From contig JAWVEY010000049.1 in assembly GCA_033856515.1 (NCBI GenBank), forward strand, positions 45,228 to 109,227: a stretch of 64,000 nucleotides of DNA, written 5' to 3'. Positions 42,276 to 50,450 of the stretch are shown here, one piece after another. This DNA is from JALZKA01 sp033856515 (lineage in GTDB: Bacteria > Actinomycetota > Thermoleophilia > Solirubrobacterales > 70-9). The position numbers were made by a program, and so were the translations under genes. A model generated the notes under the pieces. The model saw nothing but the letters and a program-made list of their open reading frames with translations. It made no database searches and was not told the DNA's origin. Position 1 is the first letter of the stretch; every line of letters starts with the position of its first letter.

Positions 42276-43241
42276 GTGTCCGCCACCCCTTCCATTCAGG
42301 TGCCCATGCCGCGAGGTGTCGCAGGAGCGACGCCAGCCGGCGAGATGCGCGACGTCCAGTTCCCGCTCGTCGACCGCGTCGCGACCATCACGGTCGTCGC
42401 AGTGCCGGCGATCATGCTCGCGCTTGCACTCGTGTTCGGCTGGGGAAGCCTGTTTCACGTCTCGGACTTTCTCGTCCTATGCATCACGTACACGCTGACT
42501 GTGATCGGGATCGGCGTCGGCTTCCATCGGTTGTTCACCCATCGCAGCTTCAAGGCCCGGCCGTGGGTGCGGGCCACCCTGGCGGTCTGCGGCTCGGCGG
42601 CCGCGGAGGGTCCTGTCATCGAGTGGGTGGCGACTCACCGGCGCCACCACCAGTTCTCGGATGGAGAGGGCGATCCGCACAGTCCCCACGCCGGAGCTTC
42701 AGGCGGCTTCCTCGGAGCCCTTCGCGGTCTCGTCCACGCCCACGTCGGCTGGATGTTCGGCCCACCAGTCCGAGCTGACGAGGACCGCTACGCCAAGGAC
42801 CTCCGGACCGACCCAATGATGAGGTTCATCAATCGCACGTTCGTTCTGTGGGTCGCTGTCGGCCTTGCGATTCCGTTCGGCCTCGGGGTGGCGCTTACGG
42901 GCTCGGTCGCCGGCGGCCTGACGGCGATGCTGTGGGGAGGCGCGATCCGGATCTTCATGCTCCACCACGCGACGTTCTCGATCAACAGCCTCTGCCATTT
43001 CTTCGGGCGCCGCAAGTTCGAGACGGGCGACGAGTCGCGGAACCTGGCGTGGCTTGCTCTCCCGACCTTCGGCGAGGCGTGGCACAACAACCACCACGCC
43101 TTCCCGACCTCCGCACGCCACGGGCTCGGCCGCCATCAGGTCGACCCGTCGGCGCGGCTCATCTGGCTGATGGAGAAGGCGGGCCTGGCATGGGACGTCG
43201 TGCGGATCAGCCCGCAGCGGATGGAGAGCAAAGCCCTCTGA
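42276..43241 (+). CDS. Acyl-CoA/fatty acid delta-9 desaturase family protein
   Basis: 321 residues from the GTG at 42276, chosen because GAGGAG lies eight bases upstream. The three histidine boxes of the membrane di-iron desaturases are present: HRLFTHR (84-90), HRRHH (121-125) and HNNHH (270-274). Four to five membrane helices separate them. It would introduce a cis double bond in a membrane-lipid acyl chain with an electron donor from elsewhere. No ferredoxin or cytochrome b5 domain is fused. Confidence 0.88.
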   Translation: MSATPSIQVPMPRGVAGATPAGEMRDVQFPLVDRVATITVVAVPAIMLALALVFGWGSLFHVSDFLVLCITYTLTVIGIGVGFHRLFTHRSFKARPWVRATLAVCGSAAAEGPVIEWVATHRRHHQFSDGEGDPHSPHAGASGGFLGALRGLVHAHVGWMFGPPVRADEDRYAKDLRTDPMMRFINRTFVLWVAVGLAIPFGLGVALTGSVAGGLTAMLWGGAIRIFMLHHATFSINSLCHFFGRRKFETGDESRNLAWLALPTFGEAWHNNHHAFPTSARHGLGRHQVDPSARLIWLMEKAGLAWDVVRISPQRMESKAL

Positions 43242-43328
43242 CGCGCTTCACACTTCCGGCTCACATTCGGCCCACAATCGGCACATTCGGCGCACCACAC
43301 GCGCGGTATTCCATGGCACGCTCGGTCG

Positions 43329-44081
43329 GTGCACCCGCCCGAGCTGAAAGCAGAAGCCCTACGCCTCGTTGAGCTCGGCTTCAACGACTGCGAGATCTCC
43401 AGACGCATCGGCATCCCGCGCCGAACGATCATGGACTGGCGGCGTCCCAGCTACACGCCGAAAACGCCGATTCAAACGTGTCCTCGCTGCGGCGAAGCGA
43501 TGAAACAGATGCGCTTCTCCGTCGACGACTATTCCGAACTGTTCGGCATGTACCTCGGAGATGGGTGTATCTCGGAGTTGGCGCGGACCCACCGTCTGCG
43601 GATCTCCCTCGATGCGAAGTACCCAAGAATCATCAGCGATTGTCGGGGCTTACTCGAGCGGATGTTCCCTCTCAACAAGGTCGATGATGTGGCGTTCAAG
43701 GGTGGCCGGTATGTCTCGGTCTACAACCGGCACCTGCCGTGCCTTTTCCCTCAGCATGGGAGTGGCAAGAAGCATCTGAGGCCGATCGTGCCCGAGCTCT
43801 GGCAGTGGGCTGTCATTGCTGCGGCCCCATGGCCATTCATCCGGGGATGTATCCGGACCGACGGGTGCAACTTCATCAATCGGACTGGGTCGTACGAGTA
43901 CCTGGCTTACCACTTCACCAACATGTCGGATGACATTGCCCGGACTCTTGCTTTCGCGCTCGATCACGTCGGCATCGAGTACAGGCATACCAAGGGCTGC
44001 AAGCGGCGGATCAACAACATCCGGATCAACCGCCGTGCGAGCGTTGCGCTCATGGTCGAGCACATAGGCCTCAAGGCGTAG
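43329..44081 (+). CDS. HTH / LAGLIDADG-type homing endonuclease-like protein
   Basis: 250 residues from GTG. An N-terminal helix-turn-helix (LVELGFNDCEISRRIGIPRR) is followed by a single CxxC (CPRCG, the top of a possible zinc ribbon), then a LAGLIDADG half-motif YSELFGMYLGDGCIS (about 68-82) and a second, weaker one FIRGCIRTDGCNF (about 171-183). The order fits free-standing actinobacterial LAGLIDADG proteins. No intron or intein host is recognised around it; tRNA-Leu begins 27 bases downstream. The activity is unproven, but the catalytic Asp of both half-motifs is kept. Confidence 0.7.
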   Translation: MHPPELKAEALRLVELGFNDCEISRRIGIPRRTIMDWRRPSYTPKTPIQTCPRCGEAMKQMRFSVDDYSELFGMYLGDGCISELARTHRLRISLDAKYPRIISDCRGLLERMFPLNKVDDVAFKGGRYVSVYNRHLPCLFPQHGSGKKHLRPIVPELWQWAVIAAAPWPFIRGCIRTDGCNFINRTGSYEYLAYHFTNMSDDIARTLAFALDHVGIEYRHTKGCKRRINNIRINRRASVALMVEHIGLKA

Positions 44082-44107
44082 CGATACCGCTATTTTGAAG
44101 TGGCCAC

Positions 44108-44191
44108 GCGGCTGTGGCGGAACTGGTCTACGCGCGGTGTTCAGGGCGCCGTGGGCGCAAGCCCTTGGAGGTTCGAATCCTCTCAGCCGCA
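44108..44191 (+). tRNA. tRNA-Leu (CAG)
   Basis: Acceptor GCGGCTG (44108-44114) pairs with CAGCCGC (44184-44190). The anticodon stem CGGTG/CGCCG encloses TTCAGGG with anticodon CAG. A long variable arm (class II) and T-loop TTCGAAT are present. CCA is not encoded. Confidence 0.95.
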
Positions 44192-44254
44192 TCGATTCGG
44201 GGCCAGAATAGGCCTCGGATCGGCGCCCAGCCTTCGCTAACATCGCCCCACCCT

Positions 44255-44327
44255 GCCGCTATCGTCTAGGGGACTAGGACGCCGGATTCTCAGTCCGGAA
44301 ACCGGGGTTCGAATCCCCGTAGCGGTG
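44255..44327 (+). tRNA. tRNA-Glu (CTC)
   Basis: Acceptor GCCGCTA (44255-44261) pairs with TAGCGGT (44320-44326). The anticodon stem CCGGA/TCCGG encloses TTCTCAG, giving anticodon CTC. Its T arm is CGGGG-TTCGAAT-CCCCG. CCA is not encoded. Confidence 0.95.
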
Positions 44328-44451
44328 CTTCCAGACCTCGCTCTCTGAGCGGGGTTTCGTTGTTTCGAGGCCCGTGATCCGCTTCGGCAGCACGCGCGTC
44401 GCTCCGACCTGAGGTTCGCATGAAGAACCCACGAGTAGAGTGGCCTGGGGA

Positions 44452-45849
44452 ATGAGAGTCCGTCGACTCACACCAGCGGTTGGCCTTTGCGGCGTCGTTG
44501 TGGGCGTGGCGCTGATCCTCCCGTCGGTCGGCATCTCGGGACCGGGGGCAGGGCCGCTTTCAGCGAGGAGCTGCATCGACGACAACGACTTCAATACCGA
44601 CCCGCAGCAGGGTGAGGACAGCTGCTCCAAGGAGACGAACGGGCTGAGCGGAGCCCGCGCCGTGGTTGTCAGCCCGGACGGCAAGTCCGTCTACGTCTCT
44701 TCCGAAGACGATGATGCGATCGCGATCTTCAAGCGCAACGCCTCGAGCGGCAAGCTCAAGCCGAAGGGCTGCGTCGACGACAACGATCCCGCCCAGGGCG
44801 AGGACAACTGCGCAGAGAGCACGGACGGTCTCGGTGGCACGGGCGCGATGGTCATCTCCGAGAACGGCAAGTCGCTGTACGCCGTAGGCGAGGCCGACGA
44901 CGCAGTCGTGCGGTTCAACCGGAACCAGTCGACGGGTGCTCTCAACCCGGCTGGCTGCGTGGATGACAACGACGTCGGGGTAGATCCGACCCAGGGAGAG
45001 GACGTCTGTGCCCAGACCACGAATGGGCTCGCGGGTGTGAGCGCGCTTGCGATCAGCCCAAACGACAAGCAGCTGTATGCGGTCTCAGAAGGGGACGATG
45101 CAGTCGTCCGCTTCAACCGGGCCTCCGACGGCTCGATAACGCCCCAGACCTGCATCGACGACAACGATGCGGGCCAGGGCGAGGACACATGCGCTCAGAG
45201 CTCTGACGGCATGGAAGGCGCCACCGGCGTGGCAATCAGCCCCAACGGCGAGTCCCTCTACGTGAGCTCAGAGCACGATGCCGCCCTCGTCCGCTTCGCG
45301 CGCAACAAGGAAAACGGGACGATCGGCCCGCAGGACTGCATCGATGACGACACGGGGCCGGACACCTGCGCGGACCAGGCGAAGGGGCTCGTCAGCCCCG
45401 AGTCATTGGTCCTGAGCCCGAAGGGCGACTCGCTCTACCTCGTAGCGGAGGGCTCTCACGCGGTACTGCGCTTCGATCGCAACAAGAGCTCGGGCTCGCT
45501 CAAGCCCAAGGGCTGCATCGAGGACAAGCAGGAGGGCACGGACGGATGCCCCGACAAGGCCCACGGCCTAAGCGAGGCCGGTGGGCTCGCCATCTCGCCA
45601 AACGGCAAGGCCCTCTACGTCTCGGCCGGCGGCGACGACGCCGTCACGGCGATCAAGCGCAAGAACAGCGGCTCGATCAAAGTCCAAGGCTGCGTCGACG
45701 ACAACGACAACGGCTCCGGCGAGGGCAAGTGCGATTCGAAAACGGACGGACTTGGTGAGCCCGAGGGCGTCGCGGTCAGCCCCGACGGGAAGCACATTTA
45801 CGTCGCCGCGGAAGGCGATGATGCTGTCGTGCTCTTGAAGCGCGGTTGA
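44452..45849 (+). CDS. Secreted beta-propeller with repeated Cys-acidic-Cys loops
   Basis: 465 residues with a signal peptide (LTPAVGLCGVVVGVALIL). Seven repeats follow, each built as C-[IV]-DDND-x-QGED-x-C, then GLxGxxxVxxSPxGKSLYV and a strand such as DDAVVRFNRN. The strand part is the YVTN/lactonase-like propeller unit. Every blade carries a short acidic loop fenced by two cysteines, suggesting one disulfide and perhaps one calcium per blade. Two later copies are shortened (CIDDDTGPDTC, CIEDKQEGTDGC). It is exported to the cell surface or medium; the ligand is unknown. Confidence 0.75.
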   Translation: MRVRRLTPAVGLCGVVVGVALILPSVGISGPGAGPLSARSCIDDNDFNTDPQQGEDSCSKETNGLSGARAVVVSPDGKSVYVSSEDDDAIAIFKRNASSGKLKPKGCVDDNDPAQGEDNCAESTDGLGGTGAMVISENGKSLYAVGEADDAVVRFNRNQSTGALNPAGCVDDNDVGVDPTQGEDVCAQTTNGLAGVSALAISPNDKQLYAVSEGDDAVVRFNRASDGSITPQTCIDDNDAGQGEDTCAQSSDGMEGATGVAISPNGESLYVSSEHDAALVRFARNKENGTIGPQDCIDDDTGPDTCADQAKGLVSPESLVLSPKGDSLYLVAEGSHAVLRFDRNKSSGSLKPKGCIEDKQEGTDGCPDKAHGLSEAGGLAISPNGKALYVSAGGDDAVTAIKRKNSGSIKVQGCVDDNDNGSGEGKCDSKTDGLGEPEGVAVSPDGKHIYVAAEGDDAVVLLKRG

Positions 45850-45876
45850 TCCGCAGGGGAGGCTCGAGCTCGCGGG

Positions 45877-47931
45877 CTACGCGATCTTGAAGCGGTCCCG
45901 GGCGGGAGTCGGGTCAACGTTGCCGCTGTGGTCGATCGCCCGGACCTTGAACCTGTGGACGCCTCGTCCGAACTTGATCTTCTCGGGGGAGGAACATGAC
46001 GTGAACGGCCTCTTGTCGATGCTGCACTGGAAGCGGGAGCCTCTCTCCGAAGAGACGAACTCGTAGATGACCCTTCGCGACCCGGTTCGATCAGGCGGCT
46101 CCGTAGTGATAGTTGTCTGCGGCGGCGTGGTGTCCGGAACGCCGCTGACGATCTTGAGGGACTGTTCGGCGCTCTGAGCGTTGCCGGCGGGATCTGAGAC
46201 CGAGGCCACCACATGCCACGTGCCCTCACCGACAAAGGACGGAGTTGCGTTCCAGTCGCCATCGGCCTGGATGAGCGTCGTCATCGTCTGGCCCGCGATC
46301 GTCACGGTCACGGTGGAACCTGGCGCTGCGTTGGACGTACCGGTGATAGTCGGATCGAGATCGTTGGTCTTCTCGGTCGCCCCACCGTCGATCGTTACGG
46401 CTGGCGACACCGTGTCGACGGTGAGCATCTGAGTCTCTGTGTCCGTATTCCCGGCAGAGTCCGAAGCCGATACGACGATGCGATGTGCGCCGTCGGAGAG
46501 AGCTGCCGCCGTAACCGACCAACCTCCGCCGGCTGCAGTCAGGCCGGTCAGAGTTTCGTCGGCGAGGTTCACGGTGACCGTGGTGCCGGCGGTGCTGCCC
46601 GCGGTTCCGGAGATGGCGGGCGTGGGATCGTTGGTCAGGGCGGTTGCCCCGCCGGCGATCGTCACGGCCGGTGCGACGGTGTCGACGGTCAGGTTCTGGC
46701 TGTCCGTGCCCTCGTTACCGGCAAGGTCACTCACGGAAGCGGTAACCGTGTAGTCACCGTCCGCCAGGACGGCGGCCCTGATGTTCCAGGAGCCTCCGGC
46801 ATGCACAAGCGCACGAAGATTCTGGGAGCCGACAGTCACGTGGACGACGGTGTCGACCGCCGCGTCGCTGGTGCCGGAGATCGTTGGGGTGGAGTCGTTG
46901 GTTGCGGACTGTTCGTCGAGAGTGACGACTGGCAGCACCGTGTCGACGGTCAGCTGCTGAGTGTCGCTCGCCGTATTGCCCACGGCGTCGCTGGCCGAGG
47001 CCACGACGGGATAGGTGCCGTTCGGCAGGATCGCGGACGTCACCGACCACGTGCCATTGGTGGGCGTCGCATGGAGGGTCTGCCCGGCGATCGTCACGGC
47101 GACGGTCCCCGGCGCTTCGAGGTCCGTCGTGCCGCTGATCGTCGGCGTAGTGTCAGTCGTCTGCGCCGCATCGCCGCCCGTGATCGCGAGGGCAGGCGGG
47201 CCGCTGTAGAGCTGGTTGTTGTCGAAACCCATGGCCCCGGTTATCGCGAATGCGCGGCCGTTGACGAGGGTGTTGGCACCGAACGCGACCGCGTCCTTTG
47301 CCATCAGCGTTCCCGCGAAATCGGCATCGGCGCCGACGTTGCCCGCGCCATTGACCTGCCAGAACACTCGCGATGCCTTGGCGCCATTGGTCAGGACGAC
47401 ATGGCTGTTGGCGGCAAAGGACAGGGCCGCGCCTACCTGAAAGACGAAGACCGCGTTCGGGTCGCCACCGGCGTCGAGCGTCAGCGTCCCCGTGTTCGAG
47501 GCTGCCGCCGTGATCGTGTAAAGGCCAGGCGAGACGGTCTTACCCGCGAGCACAGCGGCCAGAGGGGCGCCGCCCGTGCGAGCAGCGACCTCGTTGTAGG
47601 CCGTGACGACATTGGCATGCGCCTGGGCCGCAGCGGGTGTGCCAATGCGAGTCGTCCCAGTGACGACGCCCGGAGGAAACCCGGTCGGCTCCGCGTTCGG
47701 CTTCACGCCCATGTCGCCCCGGAGCGTGGTGTGCGGGGCGCCGGGAGCGCTCACGGTGTTGCCGATCGAAGCGCCGCTCAGGGCGGCGTAGGAGGATGCC
47801 TGGCCGAGGTTCACCATGTCCGTCGGGGCCGCCGCTGCGGGGGCCGCGCCGAATCCTGCGATGAGCAGGATCCCGGCCAGGCCTCCGAGCGTTCGGGCTT
47901 TCACCGAGCGGGCTGTCCAGAAGGTCGGCAT
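45877..47931 (-). CDS. Secreted protein with ice-binding-like (DUF3494) and Ig-like repeats
   Basis: 684 residues with a signal peptide (LGGLAGILLIAGFGAAPAA). About 38-250 match the DUF3494 ice-binding fold: SSYAALSGASIGNTVS, AGKTVSPGLYTI, DPNAVFVFQVG and NGAKASRVFWQVNGA. Four Ig-like repeats of about 85 residues (250-595) each carry TPTISGT, a VTVxxQ strand and DxAGNxxxxxQxLTVDT. A Cys-containing C-terminal domain (FQCSIDKRPFTSCSS) closes the chain. DUF3494 proteins bind ice or act as adhesins; with Ig stalks this is more likely an adhesin. It is downstream of the LPXTG gene with two bases between them. Confidence 0.8.
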   Translation of the reverse strand: MPTFWTARSVKARTLGGLAGILLIAGFGAAPAAAAPTDMVNLGQASSYAALSGASIGNTVSAPGAPHTTLRGDMGVKPNAEPTGFPPGVVTGTTRIGTPAAAQAHANVVTAYNEVAARTGGAPLAAVLAGKTVSPGLYTITAAASNTGTLTLDAGGDPNAVFVFQVGAALSFAANSHVVLTNGAKASRVFWQVNGAGNVGADADFAGTLMAKDAVAFGANTLVNGRAFAITGAMGFDNNQLYSGPPALAITGGDAAQTTDTTPTISGTTDLEAPGTVAVTIAGQTLHATPTNGTWSVTSAILPNGTYPVVASASDAVGNTASDTQQLTVDTVLPVVTLDEQSATNDSTPTISGTSDAAVDTVVHVTVGSQNLRALVHAGGSWNIRAAVLADGDYTVTASVSDLAGNEGTDSQNLTVDTVAPAVTIAGGATALTNDPTPAISGTAGSTAGTTVTVNLADETLTGLTAAGGGWSVTAAALSDGAHRIVVSASDSAGNTDTETQMLTVDTVSPAVTIDGGATEKTNDLDPTITGTSNAAPGSTVTVTIAGQTMTTLIQADGDWNATPSFVGEGTWHVVASVSDPAGNAQSAEQSLKIVSGVPDTTPPQTTITTEPPDRTGSRRVIYEFVSSERGSRFQCSIDKRPFTSCSSPEKIKFGRGVHRFKVRAIDHSGNVDPTPARDRFKIA

Positions 47932-47933
47932 CT

Positions 47934-49517
47934 CTATGCCCTTTCGGTCGGAAGGGTGCTCTTCCGACCGGCGAGGCGGTGGAGACCGATGCCCATCAGG
48001 AGCAGGAGCGCTGCGAACAGTGCCGTGATCCCAGGCTCGAAGCCCGTGAACGGAAGGCTTCCGCCGGTCTTGGTCGGAGGCCCGTTGTGGTTCGGGGGTG
48101 TCGAGCTGTTCGGAGGAGATCCACCGGGCGGGACGTCAGTGCTCGGAGGCGTGTCCCCTGGGGGCACGTCGCCGCCGGGCGGGACATCGCCACCGGGCGG
48201 GGTGTCGCCACCGGGCGGATTGCCGCCGGGGGGATTGCCGCCGCCACCGGGGGGATTGTTCCCACCACCGCCGGGCGGATTGTTGCCGCCACCGCCGCCG
48301 GGGGGATTGTTCCCACCGCCGCCGCCGGGCGGGTTGCCGCCGCCGTCGTTGCCACGGGGAAGGATGTTGGTCGCAATGGTGGTCGCGCAACGGACGAGCG
48401 CGCCGCCGCCGTTGGCCGAGCCGTTGCACTGATCGATGGTGATCGGGAAGGTCATGTCACCGCCGGTGACGGTGCAGATGACGCGGCGCTGGCCGCCGCC
48501 GCCGTTGCCCGAGCCGTTGCACTGGCTGATGGTCGGAGTCGCCGGAGCGCCCGGAGTGTTCTCGGGCGAGCAGTCGACGGTCGGCTGGGAGCCGCCGCCT
48601 CTGCCCGATCCGACGCACTGGACGATCGTGGTCTTGACCAAGTCCTCGATCGCGCCGGCGTGGACGTTGTTGATCACCGTGACCGAACACCTGACGGTGC
48701 CGCCGCCGCCGCTTCCGGAGCCGTTGCACTGGGTGATCGTGGTGATCGGAGGACCGACCGTCGTCGTGCAGGTCTGAGCTGCGCCGGTGTCGGTGCAGAC
48801 GACCTGGGTCGATCCGTTCTTCCGGATCTCGTTGGTGATCGTGACGTTGCAGTTCACGGTCTGGCCACCGACATTGAAGATGCCGTTGCACTGGTTGATC
48901 TCCGGTGAGCCGCCCTGTGCGGCCGCGGTGGCCGCGGCGGCGAACGTCGACTCACGGGTGTTGTGTGAACCCTTGTGGCTGGCGGGAACGAAGTTGTTGG
49001 CCGGCTCAGAAGAAGGCGCTTCCGTATTTGTGTCCGGGACAACCTCAGGAGCTTCCGGTTGTACTTCCGGTGTGACGGGAGCCTCAGGAGGTGAGCTTGT
49101 GGGTTCGGCAGAAGATGGGTCGTCCTCCGGGGTGGGCTCAGTGGGGATCGGGGTCTCGGTTACCGGGACCTCTTCCGTCGCTGGAGGTGTCGATTCCGTG
49201 GGAAGGTCGGTGCCTTCCGCGTACTTCTCGAGAGCGGGAGAGTCGAGGTCGGCGACCGCTGCGTCGTCGAGCACCTCAGCGTTGGCATTGAGCGGTTGAG
49301 CTCCGCCCAGGGCAAACGCGAGCGAGACGCCGACGATGATGACCAGCGGCAAGAAGATCGCGAGCCAACCAAGTCCCGTGCGCGTCTGAACACCGAGGTG
49401 TTCCTCGCCGAAGGAAGGGGAAATGGGCTCTAGAGACTGGGGCTGATGGGTTCTCTTGGTCAAGGTAGGCCTCTCTTGCGGCCACAGTGGCAGCCGCTGT
49501 TGTCTGTCTTCACCCAT
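47934..49517 (-). CDS. LPXTG-type cell-wall anchored repeat protein
   Basis: 527 residues. A cytoplasmic start and one helix (about 50-70) are followed by a Pro/Thr/Glu-rich region. Then come five or so repeats of QCNGxxxxGG...VxCxVT type (about 215-380), a PPGG-rich stretch (about 390-470) and a sorting signal LPFTG, a hydrophobic helix and RKSTLPTERA. The LPFTG signal implies a sortase, which is not in this window. The cysteines in the repeats probably pair. Surface-exposed stalk protein; ligand unknown. It is in one transcript with the Ig protein that follows. Confidence 0.8.
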   Translation of the reverse strand: MGEDRQQRLPLWPQERPTLTKRTHQPQSLEPISPSFGEEHLGVQTRTGLGWLAIFLPLVIIVGVSLAFALGGAQPLNANAEVLDDAAVADLDSPALEKYAEGTDLPTESTPPATEEVPVTETPIPTEPTPEDDPSSAEPTSSPPEAPVTPEVQPEAPEVVPDTNTEAPSSEPANNFVPASHKGSHNTRESTFAAAATAAAQGGSPEINQCNGIFNVGGQTVNCNVTITNEIRKNGSTQVVCTDTGAAQTCTTTVGPPITTITQCNGSGSGGGGTVRCSVTVINNVHAGAIEDLVKTTIVQCVGSGRGGGSQPTVDCSPENTPGAPATPTISQCNGSGNGGGGQRRVICTVTGGDMTFPITIDQCNGSANGGGALVRCATTIATNILPRGNDGGGNPPGGGGGNNPPGGGGGNNPPGGGGNNPPGGGGNPPGGNPPGGDTPPGGDVPPGGDVPPGDTPPSTDVPPGGSPPNSSTPPNHNGPPTKTGGSLPFTGFEPGITALFAALLLLMGIGLHRLAGRKSTLPTERA

Positions 49518-49745
49518 CGCCCTCCCCCTCGAGCCGCACCATCCCCTCTTCGGGGGAAACTGCCTCGATATCCCCCGAACGGGCCATTGGACCGAATCAG
49601 GGGATAGCGCCTGACATGCCGGCTCGCGGGACGTTTTTTAAGTACAGCCCACGACCACGAGGGGAAAACAAGGCGTGGCGTTCCAGATCAGCATCCCCAT
49701 TTCTACCTATGGCGGAGACGCCGATTTGGCGTCACACTTGGCCTT

Positions 49746-50435
49746 ATGAGCGAGTCGGGGGACCGCCAACCGAACGATGGCGTACACGCGCAGGTCTGGG
49801 CAGACAGCAAGTTTGGCTCGGAAGCCGTGGCGCGCTTGCGAACGGCGTTCGCAACGTCACAGCATCCAATGCTGCTTGCAGACGATCAGCGGCGATGGAC
49901 AACCGGAAACTCTGCTGCCAGTGACCTTTTCTGCATCCCGCCGGACGAGATCCCTTGGCGCAAGATGGACGAGTTCATACCTCTGAGCGATCGTCAATGG
50001 CTCGACGAGCAATGGCAGGCGTTTATGGACACGGGGTCGGCGGAGGGGTGGCAGCGGTTGGCCATTCCCGAGCGCGGACCGCTGGCCATGGAGTTCAGTG
50101 CGACCGCCAACGTCTTGCCGGCACGTCACCTGACTGTCTTTATTCCCCCCGACGAAGCCCATGCGTGGGACAAAACAGACACCTCCATTGCTCAGACCCC
50201 CTGGAAGCCGGTCGCGGACGATTCGGACCGGAAGGAGCTAACCGAACGTGAACGCGAGGTCATGGCCTTGGTCGCCTCTGGGTTTCAAACCAACGAAGTC
50301 GCACTACGACTCTTTCTTTCACCTGAAACCGTCAAGACCCACGTCCAGAACGCGCTGGTCAAGCTTGGGGCACATACACGGGCGCACGCCGTCGCAGTAG
50401 CGCTTGTCACAGGTCAGATCGCCTGGGAGGCGTAG
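49746..50435 (+). CDS. PAS-LuxR transcriptional regulator
   Basis: 229 residues. A PAS-like sensory domain (about 25-130) includes RTAFATSQHPMLLADDQRRW. A C-terminal LuxR/GerE helix-turn-helix (about 165-225) contains LTEREREVMALVASGFQTNE and LSPETVKTHVQNALVKLG. It has no receiver domain, so the signal enters through PAS rather than phosphotransfer. The EAL gene follows 15 bases after its stop, and the regulator at 53122-53787 has the same architecture. Confidence 0.8.
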   Translation: MSESGDRQPNDGVHAQVWADSKFGSEAVARLRTAFATSQHPMLLADDQRRWTTGNSAASDLFCIPPDEIPWRKMDEFIPLSDRQWLDEQWQAFMDTGSAEGWQRLAIPERGPLAMEFSATANVLPARHLTVFIPPDEAHAWDKTDTSIAQTPWKPVADDSDRKELTEREREVMALVASGFQTNEVALRLFLSPETVKTHVQNALVKLGAHTRAHAVAVALVTGQIAWEA

Positions 50436-50450
50436 GAAGCGGCTCGCATC

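Noticed and set aside
48130..48350. Tandem GC-rich repeats resembling an array
   Set aside because: This is the PPGG-rich coding stretch of the LPXTG protein; units are irregular and there are no spacers, so it is not CRISPR.
46213..48432. 739-codon plus-strand frame opposite the Ig/ice-binding gene
   Set aside because: Arginine- and glycine-rich shadow of the two minus-strand surface genes; it crosses the boundary between them, which a real gene would not do.
49518..49745. 228-base leader between the LPXTG gene and the first PAS-LuxR gene, with a CCCC/GGGG hairpin near 49543-49555 and runs GGGGG and CCCCC
   Set aside because: I looked for c-di-GMP riboswitch features because of the downstream EAL gene, but could not find the conserved core. 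Probably only two divergent promoters.
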